Shown: in pieces, positions 35,155 through 48,141 of the stretch
Position numbering within the stretch: the stretch's first letter is position 1
Layout: the number at the start of each line of letters is the position of its first letter
From: Stutzerimonas urumqiensis
GTDB taxonomy: Bacteria; Pseudomonadota; Gammaproteobacteria; Pseudomonadales; Pseudomonadaceae
DNA: 64,000 nt
Assembly: GCF_003640395.1 (NCBI RefSeq)
Contig: NZ_RBZQ01000007.1
Coordinates: 1-64,000 of the forward strand
Direction of reading: 5' to 3'
The notes under the pieces: generated by a model
What the model was told of the DNA's origin: nothing
The model's database searches: none
Seen by the model: the letters and a program-made list of their open reading frames with translations, nothing else
Translations under genes and position numbers: made by a program

Positions 35155-37671
35155 ATGCAGCCGCTACCCATCGATGACGTCCTGCCCGCCCTGCGCGAGG
35201 CCCTGCGCCAGCGCGACGACGCGGTGCTCGAAGCGCCGCCCGGCGCCGGCAAGACGACGCGGGTGCCGCTCGCCTTGTTGGACGAGCCGTGGCTCGCGGG
35301 GCGCTCGATCCTGATGCTCGAGCCGCGCCGGCTGGCGGCCCGCGCCGCGGCGGAGCGGTTGGCGAGCGAGCGTGGGGAGGCGGTCGGGCAGACGGTGGGG
35401 TATCGCATCCGGCTTGACAGTCGGGTCGGGCCGAACACGCGGATCGAGGTGGTCACCGAAGGCATCCTCGCGCGGCGCTTGCAGGACGACCCTGCGCTCG
35501 AGGGGGTCGGGCTGGTCATCTTCGACGAATTCCACGAGCGCAGCCTCGACGCCGACCTCGCACTGGCGCTGACCCTCAACGCCCGCGACCTGCTGCGCGA
35601 CGAGCCGCTGAAGGTGCTGCTGATGTCGGCGACGCTGGAGGGCGAGCGCCTGTCGCGCCTGCTCGGCGATGCGCCGGTGGTGCGCAGCGAAGGCCGCCTG
35701 CACCCGGTCGAGGTGCGCTGGGGCGCGCCATTCCAGCCGGGCGAGCGGATCGAGCCGCGGGTGGCGCAAACGGTCATGCAGGCGCTCGCCGACGAGACCG
35801 GCAGCGTGCTGGTGTTCCTCCCCGGCCAGGCCGAGATTCGCCGGGTCCAGGCGCTGCTCGACGACGCGCTGGCCGGGCGCGACGAGGTGCTGCTCTGCCC
35901 GCTGCACGGCGACCTGACGCTCGCGGCCCAGCGCACCGCCATCGAGCCGGCACCGACCGGGCGACGCAAGGTCGTGCTGGCGACCAACATCGCCGAGACC
36001 AGCCTGACCATCGACGGCGTGCGCGTGGTGATCGATGCCGGACTGGCGCGAGTGCCGCGCTTCGACCCGGGCAGCGGCATGACGCGGCTGGACACCCGGC
36101 GCATCTCGCGCGCCTCGGCCACGCAGCGGGCCGGACGTGCCGGACGCCTGGCGCCGGGCGTGTGCTACCGGCTGTGGTCGCAGGCGCAGCACGACCAGCT
36201 CGTAGCCTACGGCGAAGCGGAAATCCTCCAGGCCGACCTCGCCGGACTCGCCTTGCAGCTCGATCGCTGGGGCGCGACGCCGGAGGAACTCGTCTGGCTC
36301 GATGCGCCACCGCCGGCGGCCTACGCCCAGGCCCAGGCGTTGCTGGAACGGCTGGGTGCCGCGCGGCGGAGCGACGCGGGCCAGTGGCAGCTGACCGCGC
36401 ATGGCCAGGCCATGGCCGAGCTGCCGGCCCATCCGCGCATCGCTCACCTGTTGCTGCGCGGCCAGGCGCTGGGACTCGGTCGACTGGCGGCGGATCTCGC
36501 TGCGCTGCTGGTCGAGCGGGACATCCAGCGCGGTGGCGGCGCGGACCTGGCGTCGCGGCTGGCGCTGCTCGAATCGCAGCCGCGCGACGGTGGCGTGCAG
36601 CGCGTGCGGCAGCTCGCCCGGCAATTCACCGGCCTGTTGCGCTCGCCGGCCGGGCGGCCACCGTTCGCGGCGGACGACCCCCGCTGGCTCGGCGCGTTGC
36701 TGGCCTTCGCCTATCCCGACCGGGTGGCTCGCCAGCGACGCGAGGACGGCGACGACTATCGGCTGGCCAACGGTCGCGCGGCACGCTTCGGCGAGCCGGA
36801 CGCCCTGATGAAGTCGCCCTGGCTGGTGATCGCCGAGCTCGGCAGCCGCCAGGGACAGCGGGATGAACGCATCTACCGGGCGGCAGCACTCGACCCGGCG
36901 CTGTTCGACGGCGTGCTGGCCGAACAGCTCAGCGTGGTCGACGCGCTGGAATGGGACGAGCGTGAAGGTGCCCTGCGGGCCGAGCGGCAGCGGCGGGTCG
37001 GCGAGCTGGTGGTCGCCTGTGAACCGCTGCCCGGCCTGGATGAAGCGGCGCGCTGCCAGGCCCTGGTCGGACTGGTCCGGCGCAAGGGCCTGGCGCTGCT
37101 GCCCTGGACGCCGGAGCTGCGCCAATGGCAGGCGCGGGTGATGCTGCTACGCCAGCTGGATCGTGCCGCGGACGGCGACAGCCGCTGGCCGGACGTGAGT
37201 GACGACGCGCTGCTGGCATGCCTGGAAGACTGGCTCGCGCCCTACCTCGGGCGGGTCACGCGGCTGGCGCACTTCGCCCAGCTTGATCTGGCCGCCATGC
37301 TCGCCACACGGTTGCCCTGGCCCTTGCCGCGCGAACTCGACGCCCTCGCGCCGACGCACGTCGAGGTGCCGTCCGGTTCGCGCATTCGCCTCGACTACAG
37401 CGAGACGCCGCCGGTGCTCGCGGTGCGCCTGCAGGAGCTGTTCGGCCTGTCGGACACGCCGCGCATCGCCGGCGGGCGGCAGGTCGTCCTGCTGCATCTG
37501 CTGTCGCCGGCGCGGCGGCCCGTGCAGGTCACCCAGGACCTGGCCAGCTTCTGGCGCAGCACCTATGCCGAGGTGAAGAAAGACCTCAAGGGCCGCTATC
37601 CCAAGCATTACTGGCCGGACGATCCGCTGATCGCCGAGCCCACCGCCCGCGCCAAGCCGCGCGGGACCTGA
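35155..37671 (+). CDS. hrpB: ATP-dependent helicase HrpB
   Basis: A DEAH-type RNA helicase of 838 residues (E. coli 809). Motif I is EAPPGAGKTTRVPLALL, motif II reads DEFH (VIFDEFHERSLDADLALAL), motif III is LLMSATLEG, motif V is ATNIAETSLTIDGV, and motif VI is SRASATQRAGRAGRLAPGVCYRLW. The HA2 and HrpB-specific C-terminal domains follow (LPAHPRIAHLLLRG; near the end PVQVTQDLASFWRSTYAEVKKDLKGRYPKHYWPDDPL, which is diagnostic). The role in bacteria is ill-defined. The gene order lipoprotein-hrpB with the cation exporter is conserved in Pseudomonas as I recall it. Confidence 0.96.
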   Translation: MQPLPIDDVLPALREALRQRDDAVLEAPPGAGKTTRVPLALLDEPWLAGRSILMLEPRRLAARAAAERLASERGEAVGQTVGYRIRLDSRVGPNTRIEVVTEGILARRLQDDPALEGVGLVIFDEFHERSLDADLALALTLNARDLLRDEPLKVLLMSATLEGERLSRLLGDAPVVRSEGRLHPVEVRWGAPFQPGERIEPRVAQTVMQALADETGSVLVFLPGQAEIRRVQALLDDALAGRDEVLLCPLHGDLTLAAQRTAIEPAPTGRRKVVLATNIAETSLTIDGVRVVIDAGLARVPRFDPGSGMTRLDTRRISRASATQRAGRAGRLAPGVCYRLWSQAQHDQLVAYGEAEILQADLAGLALQLDRWGATPEELVWLDAPPPAAYAQAQALLERLGAARRSDAGQWQLTAHGQAMAELPAHPRIAHLLLRGQALGLGRLAADLAALLVERDIQRGGGADLASRLALLESQPRDGGVQRVRQLARQFTGLLRSPAGRPPFAADDPRWLGALLAFAYPDRVARQRREDGDDYRLANGRAARFGEPDALMKSPWLVIAELGSRQGQRDERIYRAAALDPALFDGVLAEQLSVVDALEWDEREGALRAERQRRVGELVVACEPLPGLDEAARCQALVGLVRRKGLALLPWTPELRQWQARVMLLRQLDRAADGDSRWPDVSDDALLACLEDWLAPYLGRVTRLAHFAQLDLAAMLATRLPWPLPRELDALAPTHVEVPSGSRIRLDYSETPPVLAVRLQELFGLSDTPRIAGGRQVVLLHLLSPARRPVQVTQDLASFWRSTYAEVKKDLKGRYPKHYWPDDPLIAEPTARAKPRGT

Positions 37672-38409
37672 TCAGCGCGATGGGACGCGGAGATCGACGC
37701 CGGCCGCATCCAGCGCGTCATAGGCCTGGTCGAGCCGTTCGAGCAGAGCGGCCGCATCCGGCGCATAACGCGAGGCGATGAAGCGGATGGGCAGCGTGCG
37801 CACCGGCAGCGACGGCAACTCCGGCACGCCCAGCGCCCGGCGCGCCTGGCTCGCGGGCATGCCGTAGTCGAGCAGGTAGTCGCCGCGGCCGTGCAGCAGC
37901 ATTTCCAGCGCGGCGACGTGGCTGCTCGCCTTGTGCAGGCGCATGCCCGGCCGTCGCAGGCGTTCGAGAACCTGCGGCGCATAGTTGTAACCGTTGAGGA
38001 CGATCAACCCCTCGCCCGGCAGCGCGTCCAGGCTGTGCGGCAAGGCGCTGCCCGGTCGCAGGTAGAGGTTGATGTCCACCTCGCCAAGCAGGTTGCGCCC
38101 CTCGAGCGTATGCGGCGCCAGCTCCGGCTTGCCGGTCGCGCCGGGCCAGACGTCGACGCTGCCATCGCGCAGGGCGGCGTACAGGCGGGCGCTGGGCAGG
38201 GCGCGGAAGTACGGCTCGTAGCCCGCCTGATGAGCCACCTTGCGCATCACCTCGGCGGTCGGCCCGTGGGTGGCGCCGGCCGCGTCGGTGTAGATCGACG
38301 GCGGGAAATCGTAATAGCCGATCCGCAGGACCGGCAGTTCGGCGTGCGCGGGACGCCAAAGCGATACCAGCAGTGTCAGCGCCATCAGCAGGCGAGGTGA
38401 GCGGATCAT
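37672..38409 (-). CDS. Periplasmic substrate-binding protein, SBP_bac_3 family
   Basis: A 245-residue secreted protein with a Sec signal (MIRSPRLLMALTLLVSLWRP, cleavage after AHA). It has the amino-acid-binding-protein fold opening LPVLRIGYYDFPPSIYTDAAG, GPTAEVMRKVAHQAGYEP and LYAALRDGSVDVWPG. No permease or ATPase gene is near, as with many orphan Pseudomonas binding proteins. The ligand-binding Arg/Asp set of true amino acid transporters is not clear. It is convergent with hrpB: its stop directly follows the hrpB stop. Confidence 0.8.
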   Translation of the reverse strand: MIRSPRLLMALTLLVSLWRPAHAELPVLRIGYYDFPPSIYTDAAGATHGPTAEVMRKVAHQAGYEPYFRALPSARLYAALRDGSVDVWPGATGKPELAPHTLEGRNLLGEVDINLYLRPGSALPHSLDALPGEGLIVLNGYNYAPQVLERLRRPGMRLHKASSHVAALEMLLHGRGDYLLDYGMPASQARRALGVPELPSLPVRTLPIRFIASRYAPDAAALLERLDQAYDALDAAGVDLRVPSR

Positions 38410-38518
38410 GAGCGGCTCCGAAGCAAGACAAGGCTGGCGTCCACCTCGGATGCCGGCCAGGTGCCAGCATGGCGGATTTCCGTCCTCGGAGCAGCTTCGA
38501 CGCGATGACCGGCCGGTC

Positions 38519-39190
38519 TCAGGTCTCGCCTGCGGCCAGGCTCAGCATGAAGCAGCGAAACATCACCACCGTCGCGAACAGTTGCACCACGCCCAGCAGG
38601 GCGTCGAGCGCGAGGGTCGGCAGCAGTGCCCGGCCGGCGTCCGGCAGGCTGGCCGCGAGCCAGATGTCCAGCGCCCAGAGCGGCACCAGCACCGCCAGGG
38701 CGCAGCCGAGCACCAGCAGGAAGCGGCCCTGGGTCAGGCGCATGCTGTCGGCCAGGGCGCGCAGGGGTGTGCGGCCTTCGAGGACCAGCAGGTACTCGGC
38801 GAAGGCGATCTTGACCATGATCCAGATGCCCGGCAGAACGAACAACGACGCACCGAACAGGATCAGCAGGCTGGCGATCGCGCTCAGCAGCGCCATGCGC
38901 GGCCACAGGGCCAGCGCACGGCTGTAGAGCTGGCCGGCCGTGGGTGAATGGCCCCGGCTGCGCGCGTCGAGATAGAGGATCAGCGCCGCGCTGTAGAGCG
39001 GGTAGAACAGCAGGCCGATGAGCAGGTCCTGCATGGCGAGCCGTTCGGTGACCAGTTCGCCGGTGAGGTGGCGGGCCAGGCTCTCGGCCAGAATCAGCGG
39101 CATGCAGAGCATGGCGATGCGCAGGAAGTGACGGCGGTAGAAGAACCAGGCATCGCGCAGGATGGTGACGACGGTCATCGGCGTGGGCAT
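38519..39190 (-). CDS. YciC family membrane protein
   Basis: A 223-residue protein with about five to six hydrophobic segments. It begins MPTPMTVVTILRDAWFFYRRHFLRIAMLC and contains LLFYPLYSAALILYLDARSRG, LFVLPGIWIMVKIAFAEYLLVLEG, and LRALADSMRLTQGRFLLVLG. This is the pattern of the YciC/UPF0259 inner-membrane family. The function is unknown. It is divergent from the rhlE helicase gene with about 107 bp between starts. Confidence 0.8.
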   Translation of the reverse strand: MPTPMTVVTILRDAWFFYRRHFLRIAMLCMPLILAESLARHLTGELVTERLAMQDLLIGLLFYPLYSAALILYLDARSRGHSPTAGQLYSRALALWPRMALLSAIASLLILFGASLFVLPGIWIMVKIAFAEYLLVLEGRTPLRALADSMRLTQGRFLLVLGCALAVLVPLWALDIWLAASLPDAGRALLPTLALDALLGVVQLFATVVMFRCFMLSLAAGET

Positions 39191-39297
39191 GTCGAAAAAA
39201 TGGCCGCCACTCTAGCCCAAGCGCCGCCCCGATGGCAGCACCGACGGCCGGGGCGGCTGCTAGAATCGGCGCCCTTTATCGGATCCGGGCTGCCGCC

Positions 39298-40620
39298 ATG
39301 AGCTTTTCCTCGCTGGGCCTGATCGAGCCGCTGCTGCGCACGCTCGACAGCCTCGACTACCACACGCCGACGCCGGTCCAGCGCGCTGCGATACCGCCCG
39401 TGCTGAAGGGCCGTGACCTGATGGCCGCGGCCCAGACCGGCACCGGCAAGACCGCCGGGTTCGCCCTGCCGCTGTTGCAGCGACTGACGCTCGAAGGCCC
39501 GCGCGTCGCCGCCAACAGCGTGCGCGCCCTGGTGCTGGTGCCGACGCGCGAGCTGGCCGAGCAGGTCCAGCAGAGCTTTCTCGCCTATGGCCGCGACCTG
39601 CCGCTGCGCAGCTACGCCGTCTACGGTGGGGTCAGTCTCAACCCGCAGATGATGGCGCTGCGCAAGGGCGTCGACGTGCTGGTCGCGACACCCGGCCGGC
39701 TGCTCGATCTGTATCGGCAGAACGCAGTGACGTTCGGGCAGTTGCAGGCGCTGGTGCTCGACGAGGCCGACCGCATGCTCGACCTGGGTTTCGCCCGTGA
39801 ACTGGACGAGCTGTTCGCGGCGCTGCCGAGGCGGCGCCAGACGCTGCTGTTCTCGGCGACCTTCTCCGATGCGATCCGGCAGATGGCTGGCGAGTTGCTG
39901 CGCGATCCGGCGCGCGTCGAGGTCAGCCCGCGTAACGCCGCCGCCAGCAGCGTGCGCCAATGGCTGATCCCGGTGGACAAGAAGCGCAAGGCCGAGCTGT
40001 TCCTGCACCTGCTGTCCGCACACGGCTGGCCGCAGGTGCTGGTGTTCGCCAAGACCCGCAAGGGCACCGATGTGCTGGTCGAGGAGCTGCAACAGCAGGG
40101 CGTCGCCAGCGAATCGATCCACGGCGACAAGCCGCAGCCGTCCCGCCTGCGCGCACTGGAGCGCTTCAAGGCCGGCGAGCTGCGGGTGCTGGTGGCCACC
40201 GACGTGGCGGCCCGTGGGCTCGACATCCACGACCTGCCGTGCGTGGTGAATCTCGACCTGCCCACGGTGGCCGAGGATTACGTGCACCGTATCGGCCGTA
40301 CCGGGCGCGCCGGGGCGACCGGCGAGGCGATCTCGCTGGTGGCGGCGGATGAGGTCGAGCTGCTCGCGGCCATCGAAACGCTCATCGGCAAGACCCTGCG
40401 CCGCGAGGAGGAGCCGGGCTTCGTGCCGGATCACCGCGTGCCGGAGACGGCGCCGGGCGGGGTCGTGCTGAAGAAACCGAAGAAGCCCAAGCAGAAAACC
40501 GTGCCCGGCGCGGGCAAGGGCAAGATCCACCTCGGCAACTGGTTCGAGGAAGGCGAGAAGCCCAACGTCAAAACCGTGCGCAAAACACCCGGCTTCGGAA
40601 ACAAGCCCAGGAAGGGTTGA
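39298..40620 (+). CDS. rhlE: DEAD-box ATP-dependent RNA helicase RhlE
   Basis: A 440-residue RNA helicase. The Q motif region is FSSLGLIEPLLRTLDSLDYHTPTPVQ, motif I is AAQTGTGKT, Ia is PTRELAEQV, II is DEADRML, III is SATF, V is ATDVAARGLDI, and VI is YVHRIGRTGRAG. The RhlE-type tail is lysine-rich and ends NWFEEGEKPNVKTVRKTPGF. ATG 39298 is preceded by TAGAAT (39261-39266), a possible -10. RhlE acts in ribosome maturation and mRNA turnover. Confidence 0.94.
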   Translation: MSFSSLGLIEPLLRTLDSLDYHTPTPVQRAAIPPVLKGRDLMAAAQTGTGKTAGFALPLLQRLTLEGPRVAANSVRALVLVPTRELAEQVQQSFLAYGRDLPLRSYAVYGGVSLNPQMMALRKGVDVLVATPGRLLDLYRQNAVTFGQLQALVLDEADRMLDLGFARELDELFAALPRRRQTLLFSATFSDAIRQMAGELLRDPARVEVSPRNAAASSVRQWLIPVDKKRKAELFLHLLSAHGWPQVLVFAKTRKGTDVLVEELQQQGVASESIHGDKPQPSRLRALERFKAGELRVLVATDVAARGLDIHDLPCVVNLDLPTVAEDYVHRIGRTGRAGATGEAISLVAADEVELLAAIETLIGKTLRREEEPGFVPDHRVPETAPGGVVLKKPKKPKQKTVPGAGKGKIHLGNWFEEGEKPNVKTVRKTPGFGNKPRKG

Positions 40621-40814
40621 TGGCTTGTGCGTAGGCCGCGCCGCCTTTGCGGGTGCACGCAGGCCGTGACGCTGTCCGCTTGGCGGGTTGTTCGCTGCGC
40701 TCCTGAACCCGCCCTACGTTGTTGCTGTGAAACCGTGCCCTGCAGGGTGGCGCTCAAGTCTTCCGCTTGAAGCGGCCGAGGCGGGTTGGTCCCGCACCGA
40801 CCGTGGCGGGTCGA
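40621..40814. repeat. Intergenic region with a REP-like hairpin
   Basis: Between the convergent rhlE and gdhA genes, GGCGGGTTGTTCGCTGCGCT (from 40682) and the matching AACCCGCCCTACG (to about 40718) form one half-unit of the GTAGGG...CCGCCCTAC repeat family seen near 31.9 and 42.9 kb. Nothing else is recognisable. Confidence 0.65.
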
Positions 40815-43562
<2,748 letters not shown>

Positions 43563-43571
43563 AAGCCAAAA

Positions 43572-43601
43572 AAGCCCCGCACTGCTTCCAGTACGGGGCT
43601 T
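43572..43601 (-). terminator. Rho-independent terminator of ettA
   Basis: On the minus strand, AAGCCCCGTACTG, loop GAAG and CAGTGCGGGGCTT form a 13-bp stem with one mismatch, followed by TTTTT. It sits 20 bp after the ettA stop. Confidence 0.9.
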
Positions 43602-43621
43602 CGGTTACAACCAGGCGACCC

Positions 43622-45286
43622 TCAGGCCAGCTTCTTGTGCTTCACCCGCTTGGGCTGCGCGGCCGCCTCGCCCAGGCGCTTCTTCCGGTCGGCTTCGAAC
43701 TCGGTGTAGTTGCCCTCGAAGAACACCACCTTCGAGTCGTCCTCGTAGGAGAGGATGTGCGTGGCGATCCGGTCGAGGAACCAGCGGTCGTGGGAGATCA
43801 CGATCGCCGCGCCGGGGAAGTCCAGCAGCGCCTCTTCCAGCGCCCGCAGGGTTTCCACGTCGAGGTCGTTGGACGGTTCGTCGAGCAGCAGCACGTTGGC
43901 GCCCTGCTTGAGGGTCAGCGCCAGGTGCAGGCGGCCGCGCTCACCGCCGGAGAGGTCCTTGACTAACTTCTGCTGGTCGGCGCCCTTGAAGTTGAAGCGC
44001 CCGACGTAGCCGCGCGACGGCACCTCGTAGTTGCCGACCTTGATCATGTCGAAGCCATCGGACACCTGCTCCCACACGGTCTTGTTGCCGTCGAGGTTTT
44101 CGCGGGTCTGGTCGACGCTGGCGATCTCGACGGTATCGCCGATCTCGATCACGCCCGAGTCCGGCTGCTCCTTGCCGGTGATCATGCGGAACAGCGTGGA
44201 CTTGCCCGCGCCGTTGCCGCCGATCACGCCGACGATGGCGCCCTTCGGCACGCTGAACGAGAGGTCGTCGATCAGCACGCGATCGCCGTAGCCCTTGGTG
44301 ACGTTCTTGAACTCGATGACCTTGTCGCCCAGGCGCGGGCCGGCCGGGATGTAGATCTCGTTGGTCTCGCTGCGCTTCTGGAATTCCTGCGATTGCAGTT
44401 CCTCGAAGCGCTGCAGGCGGGCCTTGGACTTGGCCTGGCGCGCCTTGGCGCCCTGGCGTACCCACTCCAGTTCGGCCTTCATGGCCTTGGCGTGGGACTG
44501 CTCCTGCTTGGCTTCCTGGGCCAGGCGGGCGGACTTCGATTCCAGCCAGCCGGAGTAGTTGCCCTCGTAGGGGATGCCGTGGCCGCGGTCGAGTTCGAGG
44601 ATCCAGCCGGCGACGTTGTCGAGGAAGTAGCGGTCGTGGGTGATGGCCACCACGGTGCCGGGGAAGTCGTGCAGGAAGTGTTCGAGCCAGGCCACCGAGT
44701 CGGCATCCAGGTGGTTGGTCGGTTCGTCCAGCAGCAGCATGTCGGGGGCCGACAGCAGCAGACGGCAGAGCGCGACGCGGCGCTTCTCGCCACCGGACAG
44801 GTGACCGATCTTGGCGTCCCACGGCGGCAGGCGCAGGGCGTCGGCGGCGACTTCCAGCTGGCGCTCGAGGTTGTGACCGTCGGAGGCCTGGAGGATGGCC
44901 TCGAGCTTGGCCTGCTCGGCGGCCAGCTTGTCGAAGTCGGCATCGGGTTCTGCGTAGGCGGCGTAGACCTCGTCGAGACGGGCCTGGGCATCCTTGATGG
45001 TGCTGACGGCCTCTTCGACGATCTCGCGCACGGTGCGGTCGGGATCGAGTTGCGGCTCCTGCGGCAGGTAGCCGACGTTCAGGTCCGGCATGGCGCGGGC
45101 TTCGCCATCGAACTCGGTGTCGACGCCGGCCATGATGCGCAGCAGCGTGGACTTGCCCGCGCCGTTGAGGCCGAGCACGCCGATCTTGGCGCCCGGGAAG
45201 AACGACAGGGAGATGTTCTTGAGGATTTCACGCTTCGGCGGAACGACCTTGCTCAGCCGGTGCATGGTGTAGACGTATTGAGCCAA
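43622..45286 (-). CDS. ettA: Energy-dependent translational throttle protein EttA (ABC-F)
   Basis: A ribosome E-site ATPase that gates entry into elongation according to ATP/ADP. The 554 residues (E. coli 555) hold two ABC cassettes without membrane segments: Walker A GLNGAGKST and GGNGAGKST, signatures LSGGEKRRVALCRLLL and LSGGERGRLHLALTL, and Walker B LLLDEPTNHLDADS and LLLDEPSNDLDVETL. The arm domain follows ILELDRGHGIPYEGNYSGWL, and the P-site linker contains KSKARLQRFEELQSQEFQKR. The stop is followed by a strong terminator. Confidence 0.96.
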   Translation of the reverse strand: MAQYVYTMHRLSKVVPPKREILKNISLSFFPGAKIGVLGLNGAGKSTLLRIMAGVDTEFDGEARAMPDLNVGYLPQEPQLDPDRTVREIVEEAVSTIKDAQARLDEVYAAYAEPDADFDKLAAEQAKLEAILQASDGHNLERQLEVAADALRLPPWDAKIGHLSGGEKRRVALCRLLLSAPDMLLLDEPTNHLDADSVAWLEHFLHDFPGTVVAITHDRYFLDNVAGWILELDRGHGIPYEGNYSGWLESKSARLAQEAKQEQSHAKAMKAELEWVRQGAKARQAKSKARLQRFEELQSQEFQKRSETNEIYIPAGPRLGDKVIEFKNVTKGYGDRVLIDDLSFSVPKGAIVGVIGGNGAGKSTLFRMITGKEQPDSGVIEIGDTVEIASVDQTRENLDGNKTVWEQVSDGFDMIKVGNYEVPSRGYVGRFNFKGADQQKLVKDLSGGERGRLHLALTLKQGANVLLLDEPSNDLDVETLRALEEALLDFPGAAIVISHDRWFLDRIATHILSYEDDSKVVFFEGNYTEFEADRKKRLGEAAAQPKRVKHKKLA

Positions 45287-45549
45287 GTTGAAGCCCTCGC
45301 AAGCAGTTGAATCAAAGGCGCGGAGTGTATGACAGCTGCCGGCCGATACCTATGGTCCCGGTACCGACGGGGCGAAATCGGCCAACCCCGGCCGGGCGAT
45401 GAGTGACGACAGCGCCCTGGACGCCTGGATGCCGGCGGGCCGGTCCGCAGAATCAGACGAGGCCGCCGTTACCGGCAGCCAGGACCGGTGCCCTGTGCGA
45501 TCGAACCCGCCGTGTGCCCTGTGAACAGGAGGCGAGGGCGGGTTCGTTC
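45287..45549. other. Intergenic region between opgH and ettA
   Basis: This 263-bp gap holds the ettA promoter side and the 3' end of the opgH transcript. GAACCCGCC (45503-45511) and GGCGGGTTC (45537-45545) could pair as a 9-bp stem with a 25-nt loop, a weak terminator candidate for opgH. No gene is seen. Confidence 0.4.
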
Positions 45550-48141
45550 TCAGGCCGGAGCGTCGAGGTGTTGCGCGGCGGCCGGTTGCGGCACCTCGCC
45601 CGAGCGCGCCTGATAGGCCTCGCGCCAGGTGCCGTGACGTGGGTCGGTCCAGATCGACAGGTGCAGCCGCGCCATGCCGTCGGGATCATTCAGCAGACGC
45701 CAGCGCGTCGCCTCGGCCGCCCCGTCCGGACCGGCGTCGAGCACTTCCTTCATGCGTGCTTCACGCAGCGCCTCGGCCGCCGGTACGACCTTGGCGTGCC
45801 GCGCCCGCGCCATCGCGCAGACCAGCGCGTTGTAGACCGGGTTCACGACGGCGGCGAGAAAGCCATGGTGCAGCGCGTTGGCCTGGTTGAGATGGAGGTA
45901 CTCGTCGGTCGCTGCCAGTTCGCGTGGCGGGGCGTATTCCTCGGGAATCAGGAACAGCTGGCGACGCTTGGCGGCCAGCCCCGGACGGGTCCGGCTGCTG
46001 AGCACCGAGACCGGCGCGGCGAGGATCAGCGACACCACGATCGGCGCCAGCCACCAGAGAAAGGCCGGGTCCAGCCAGGCGACGCCGGCGGTCCAGACGA
46101 CCCCGAGCAGCATCTGCGAGCCGTGCCGGCGGAAGGCTTCGCCCCAGGGCGTGGCGTTGTCGGCGCGCTGCGGCGAATTCCACTGCACCGACCAGCCCAG
46201 GAAGGCCGCGGTGACGAACACCGTGTGGAACAGCATGCGCACCGGCGCCAGCAATACAGAGAACAGCGTCTCGCCAAGCAGCGACAGGAACAGCCGAACC
46301 GGCCCGCCATACGCCTTCGAGCCCTTGATCCAGACCAGCACCACGCTCAGCAGCTTGGGCAGGAAGAGCAGGACCATGGTGGTGGAAAACAGCGCGATGG
46401 CCTCTTCCGGGTGCCAGCGTGGCCAGAGTGGATAGAGCTGGTTCGGCTGCAGGAAGTACTCCGGCACCATCAGCGTATGGATCGCCAGCAGCGCGGTCGA
46501 CAGCACCAGGAACAGGAACCACAGCGGCGCCGACAGGTAGGACATCACCCCGGTGAGGAACACGAAGCGGTGCACTGTGTGCATGCCCTTGACCAGAAAC
46601 AGCCGGAAATTCATCAGGTTGCCGTGGCACCAGCGGCGGTCGCGCTTGAGTTCGTCGAGCAGGTTCGGCGGCAGTTCCTCGTAGCTGCCCGGCAGGTCAT
46701 AGGCGATCCACACGCCCCAGCCGGCGCGGCGCATGAGGGCCGCTTCGACGAAGTCATGCGAGAGGATTGCCCCGGCGAACGCGCCGGTGCCGGGCAGCGG
46801 CGCGAGTGCGCAGTGCTCGACGAAGGGCTTCACGCGGATGATCGCGTTGTGGCCCCAGTAATGGGATTCGCCGAGCTGCCAGTAGTTGAGGCCGGCGGTG
46901 AACAGCGGGCCGTAGACGCGGGTGGCGAACTGCTGCATGCGCGCGTAGAGGGTGTCCATGCCCGAGGCCTTCGGCGCGGTCTGGATGATGCCCGCACCGG
47001 GATTGGCCTGCATCAGCCGCACCAGGCTGGTCAGGCAATCGCCGCTCATCACGCTGTCGGCGTCGAGCACCACCATGTAGCGGTAGCTGCTGCCCCAGCG
47101 CCGGCAGAAGTCGTCGATGTTGCCGCTCTTGCGCTTCACCCGGCGGCGGCGACGGCGATAGAAGATGTGGCCGAAGCCGTCGACATCGCGGCAAAGCTCC
47201 AGCCAGGCCTTCTGCTCGGCCACGCAGATGTCCGGGTCGTTGCTGTCGCTGAGCACGAAAATGTCGAAGTGCTGCGATTCACCGGTGGCCTTGAGCGATT
47301 CGTAAGTGGCGCGCAGGCCGGCGAAGACGCGCGGCACATCTTCGTTGGCAATCGGCATCACCAGCGCGGTGCGGGCGTCGGGCGGGATGGGCTCGTTGCC
47401 GGTGCTGCTGGCCGAGATGTTGTAGAGATCGCGTCCCTTGAGCAGCTGAACGAACCCCATCAGCGCCGTCCAGAACCCCACCGACACCCAGCAGAACAGC
47501 AGCGCGAACAGCGCCAGGATGGCGGTCTGCACGACATAGGGCAGGATCTGTCGCGCCGATTCGATCAGGGGCTGCTGGGCCACCATCTGGATGTCGACCA
47601 GCGACCAGCCCTGATAGGGCAGCACCGCCTTCATGTGCCAGGTGGCGATCACGGTCTGCACCAGCATCAGCGTCAGCAGGGCGAGGCGCCGGTAGCTGGC
47701 GACCTGTCGCCAGCGCGCCTCGGACATCGGTGGGGCGTCGGCGAGCCTGATTCGCTGCTTTTTCGGCTTGCGGCCGAACAGCTTGTGCCAGCCGCGGCTG
47801 AGGATGTTGGTGTGCCAGGGCTCGGGGACCATCCGCGTCCGCACGATCGGCGGGGTCGAGGTCAGGCAGAAGCGGCCCTGGTGGTCGGTGCTGCGGCCGT
47901 GATCGATCACATCGCCCCAGCCCAGGCGCAGGCGCGCCTCGACCGCGTCCAGCGCAGTGCGCGTCTCGGAGACCGGCGCCTCGTCCGGTGCATGGTCGCC
48001 GAGCGCCCGCAACACGTCGGACACGGCCGGCTGGCCGGCCTCGTCCGGCACCGCGTCGGCGACGGCGCTGCGCTGGGCCTCGGTCAGGCCCAGTTCGTCG
48101 AGATAGCTAGACGTAGGGTTCATACCCGTCGACTCGCTCAT
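45550..48141 (-). CDS. opgH: Osmoregulated periplasmic glucans glucosyltransferase OpgH
   Basis: An inner-membrane GT2 enzyme that polymerises the beta-1,2-glucan backbone from UDP-glucose. The 863 residues (E. coli 847) have an N-terminal cytoplasmic region, two helices ([38 protein letters not shown]), then the glycosyltransferase domain with [18 protein letters not shown], the DxD-like [33 protein letters not shown] and [16 protein letters not shown] (QRRW-type motif). C-terminal helices form the export channel. The start overlaps the opgG stop by 4 bp, so the two are co-translated. Confidence 0.96.
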   Translation of the reverse strand: MSESTGMNPTSSYLDELGLTEAQRSAVADAVPDEAGQPAVSDVLRALGDHAPDEAPVSETRTALDAVEARLRLGWGDVIDHGRSTDHQGRFCLTSTPPIVRTRMVPEPWHTNILSRGWHKLFGRKPKKQRIRLADAPPMSEARWRQVASYRRLALLTLMLVQTVIATWHMKAVLPYQGWSLVDIQMVAQQPLIESARQILPYVVQTAILALFALLFCWVSVGFWTALMGFVQLLKGRDLYNISASSTGNEPIPPDARTALVMPIANEDVPRVFAGLRATYESLKATGESQHFDIFVLSDSNDPDICVAEQKAWLELCRDVDGFGHIFYRRRRRRVKRKSGNIDDFCRRWGSSYRYMVVLDADSVMSGDCLTSLVRLMQANPGAGIIQTAPKASGMDTLYARMQQFATRVYGPLFTAGLNYWQLGESHYWGHNAIIRVKPFVEHCALAPLPGTGAFAGAILSHDFVEAALMRRAGWGVWIAYDLPGSYEELPPNLLDELKRDRRWCHGNLMNFRLFLVKGMHTVHRFVFLTGVMSYLSAPLWFLFLVLSTALLAIHTLMVPEYFLQPNQLYPLWPRWHPEEAIALFSTTMVLLFLPKLLSVVLVWIKGSKAYGGPVRLFLSLLGETLFSVLLAPVRMLFHTVFVTAAFLGWSVQWNSPQRADNATPWGEAFRRHGSQMLLGVVWTAGVAWLDPAFLWWLAPIVVSLILAAPVSVLSSRTRPGLAAKRRQLFLIPEEYAPPRELAATDEYLHLNQANALHHGFLAAVVNPVYNALVCAMARARHAKVVPAAEALREARMKEVLDAGPDGAAEATRWRLLNDPDGMARLHLSIWTDPRHGTWREAYQARSGEVPQPAAAQHLDAPA

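Noticed and set aside
35164-37125. A 653-codon antisense frame opposite hrpB
   Set aside because: Shadow of a long high-GC gene; no motif.
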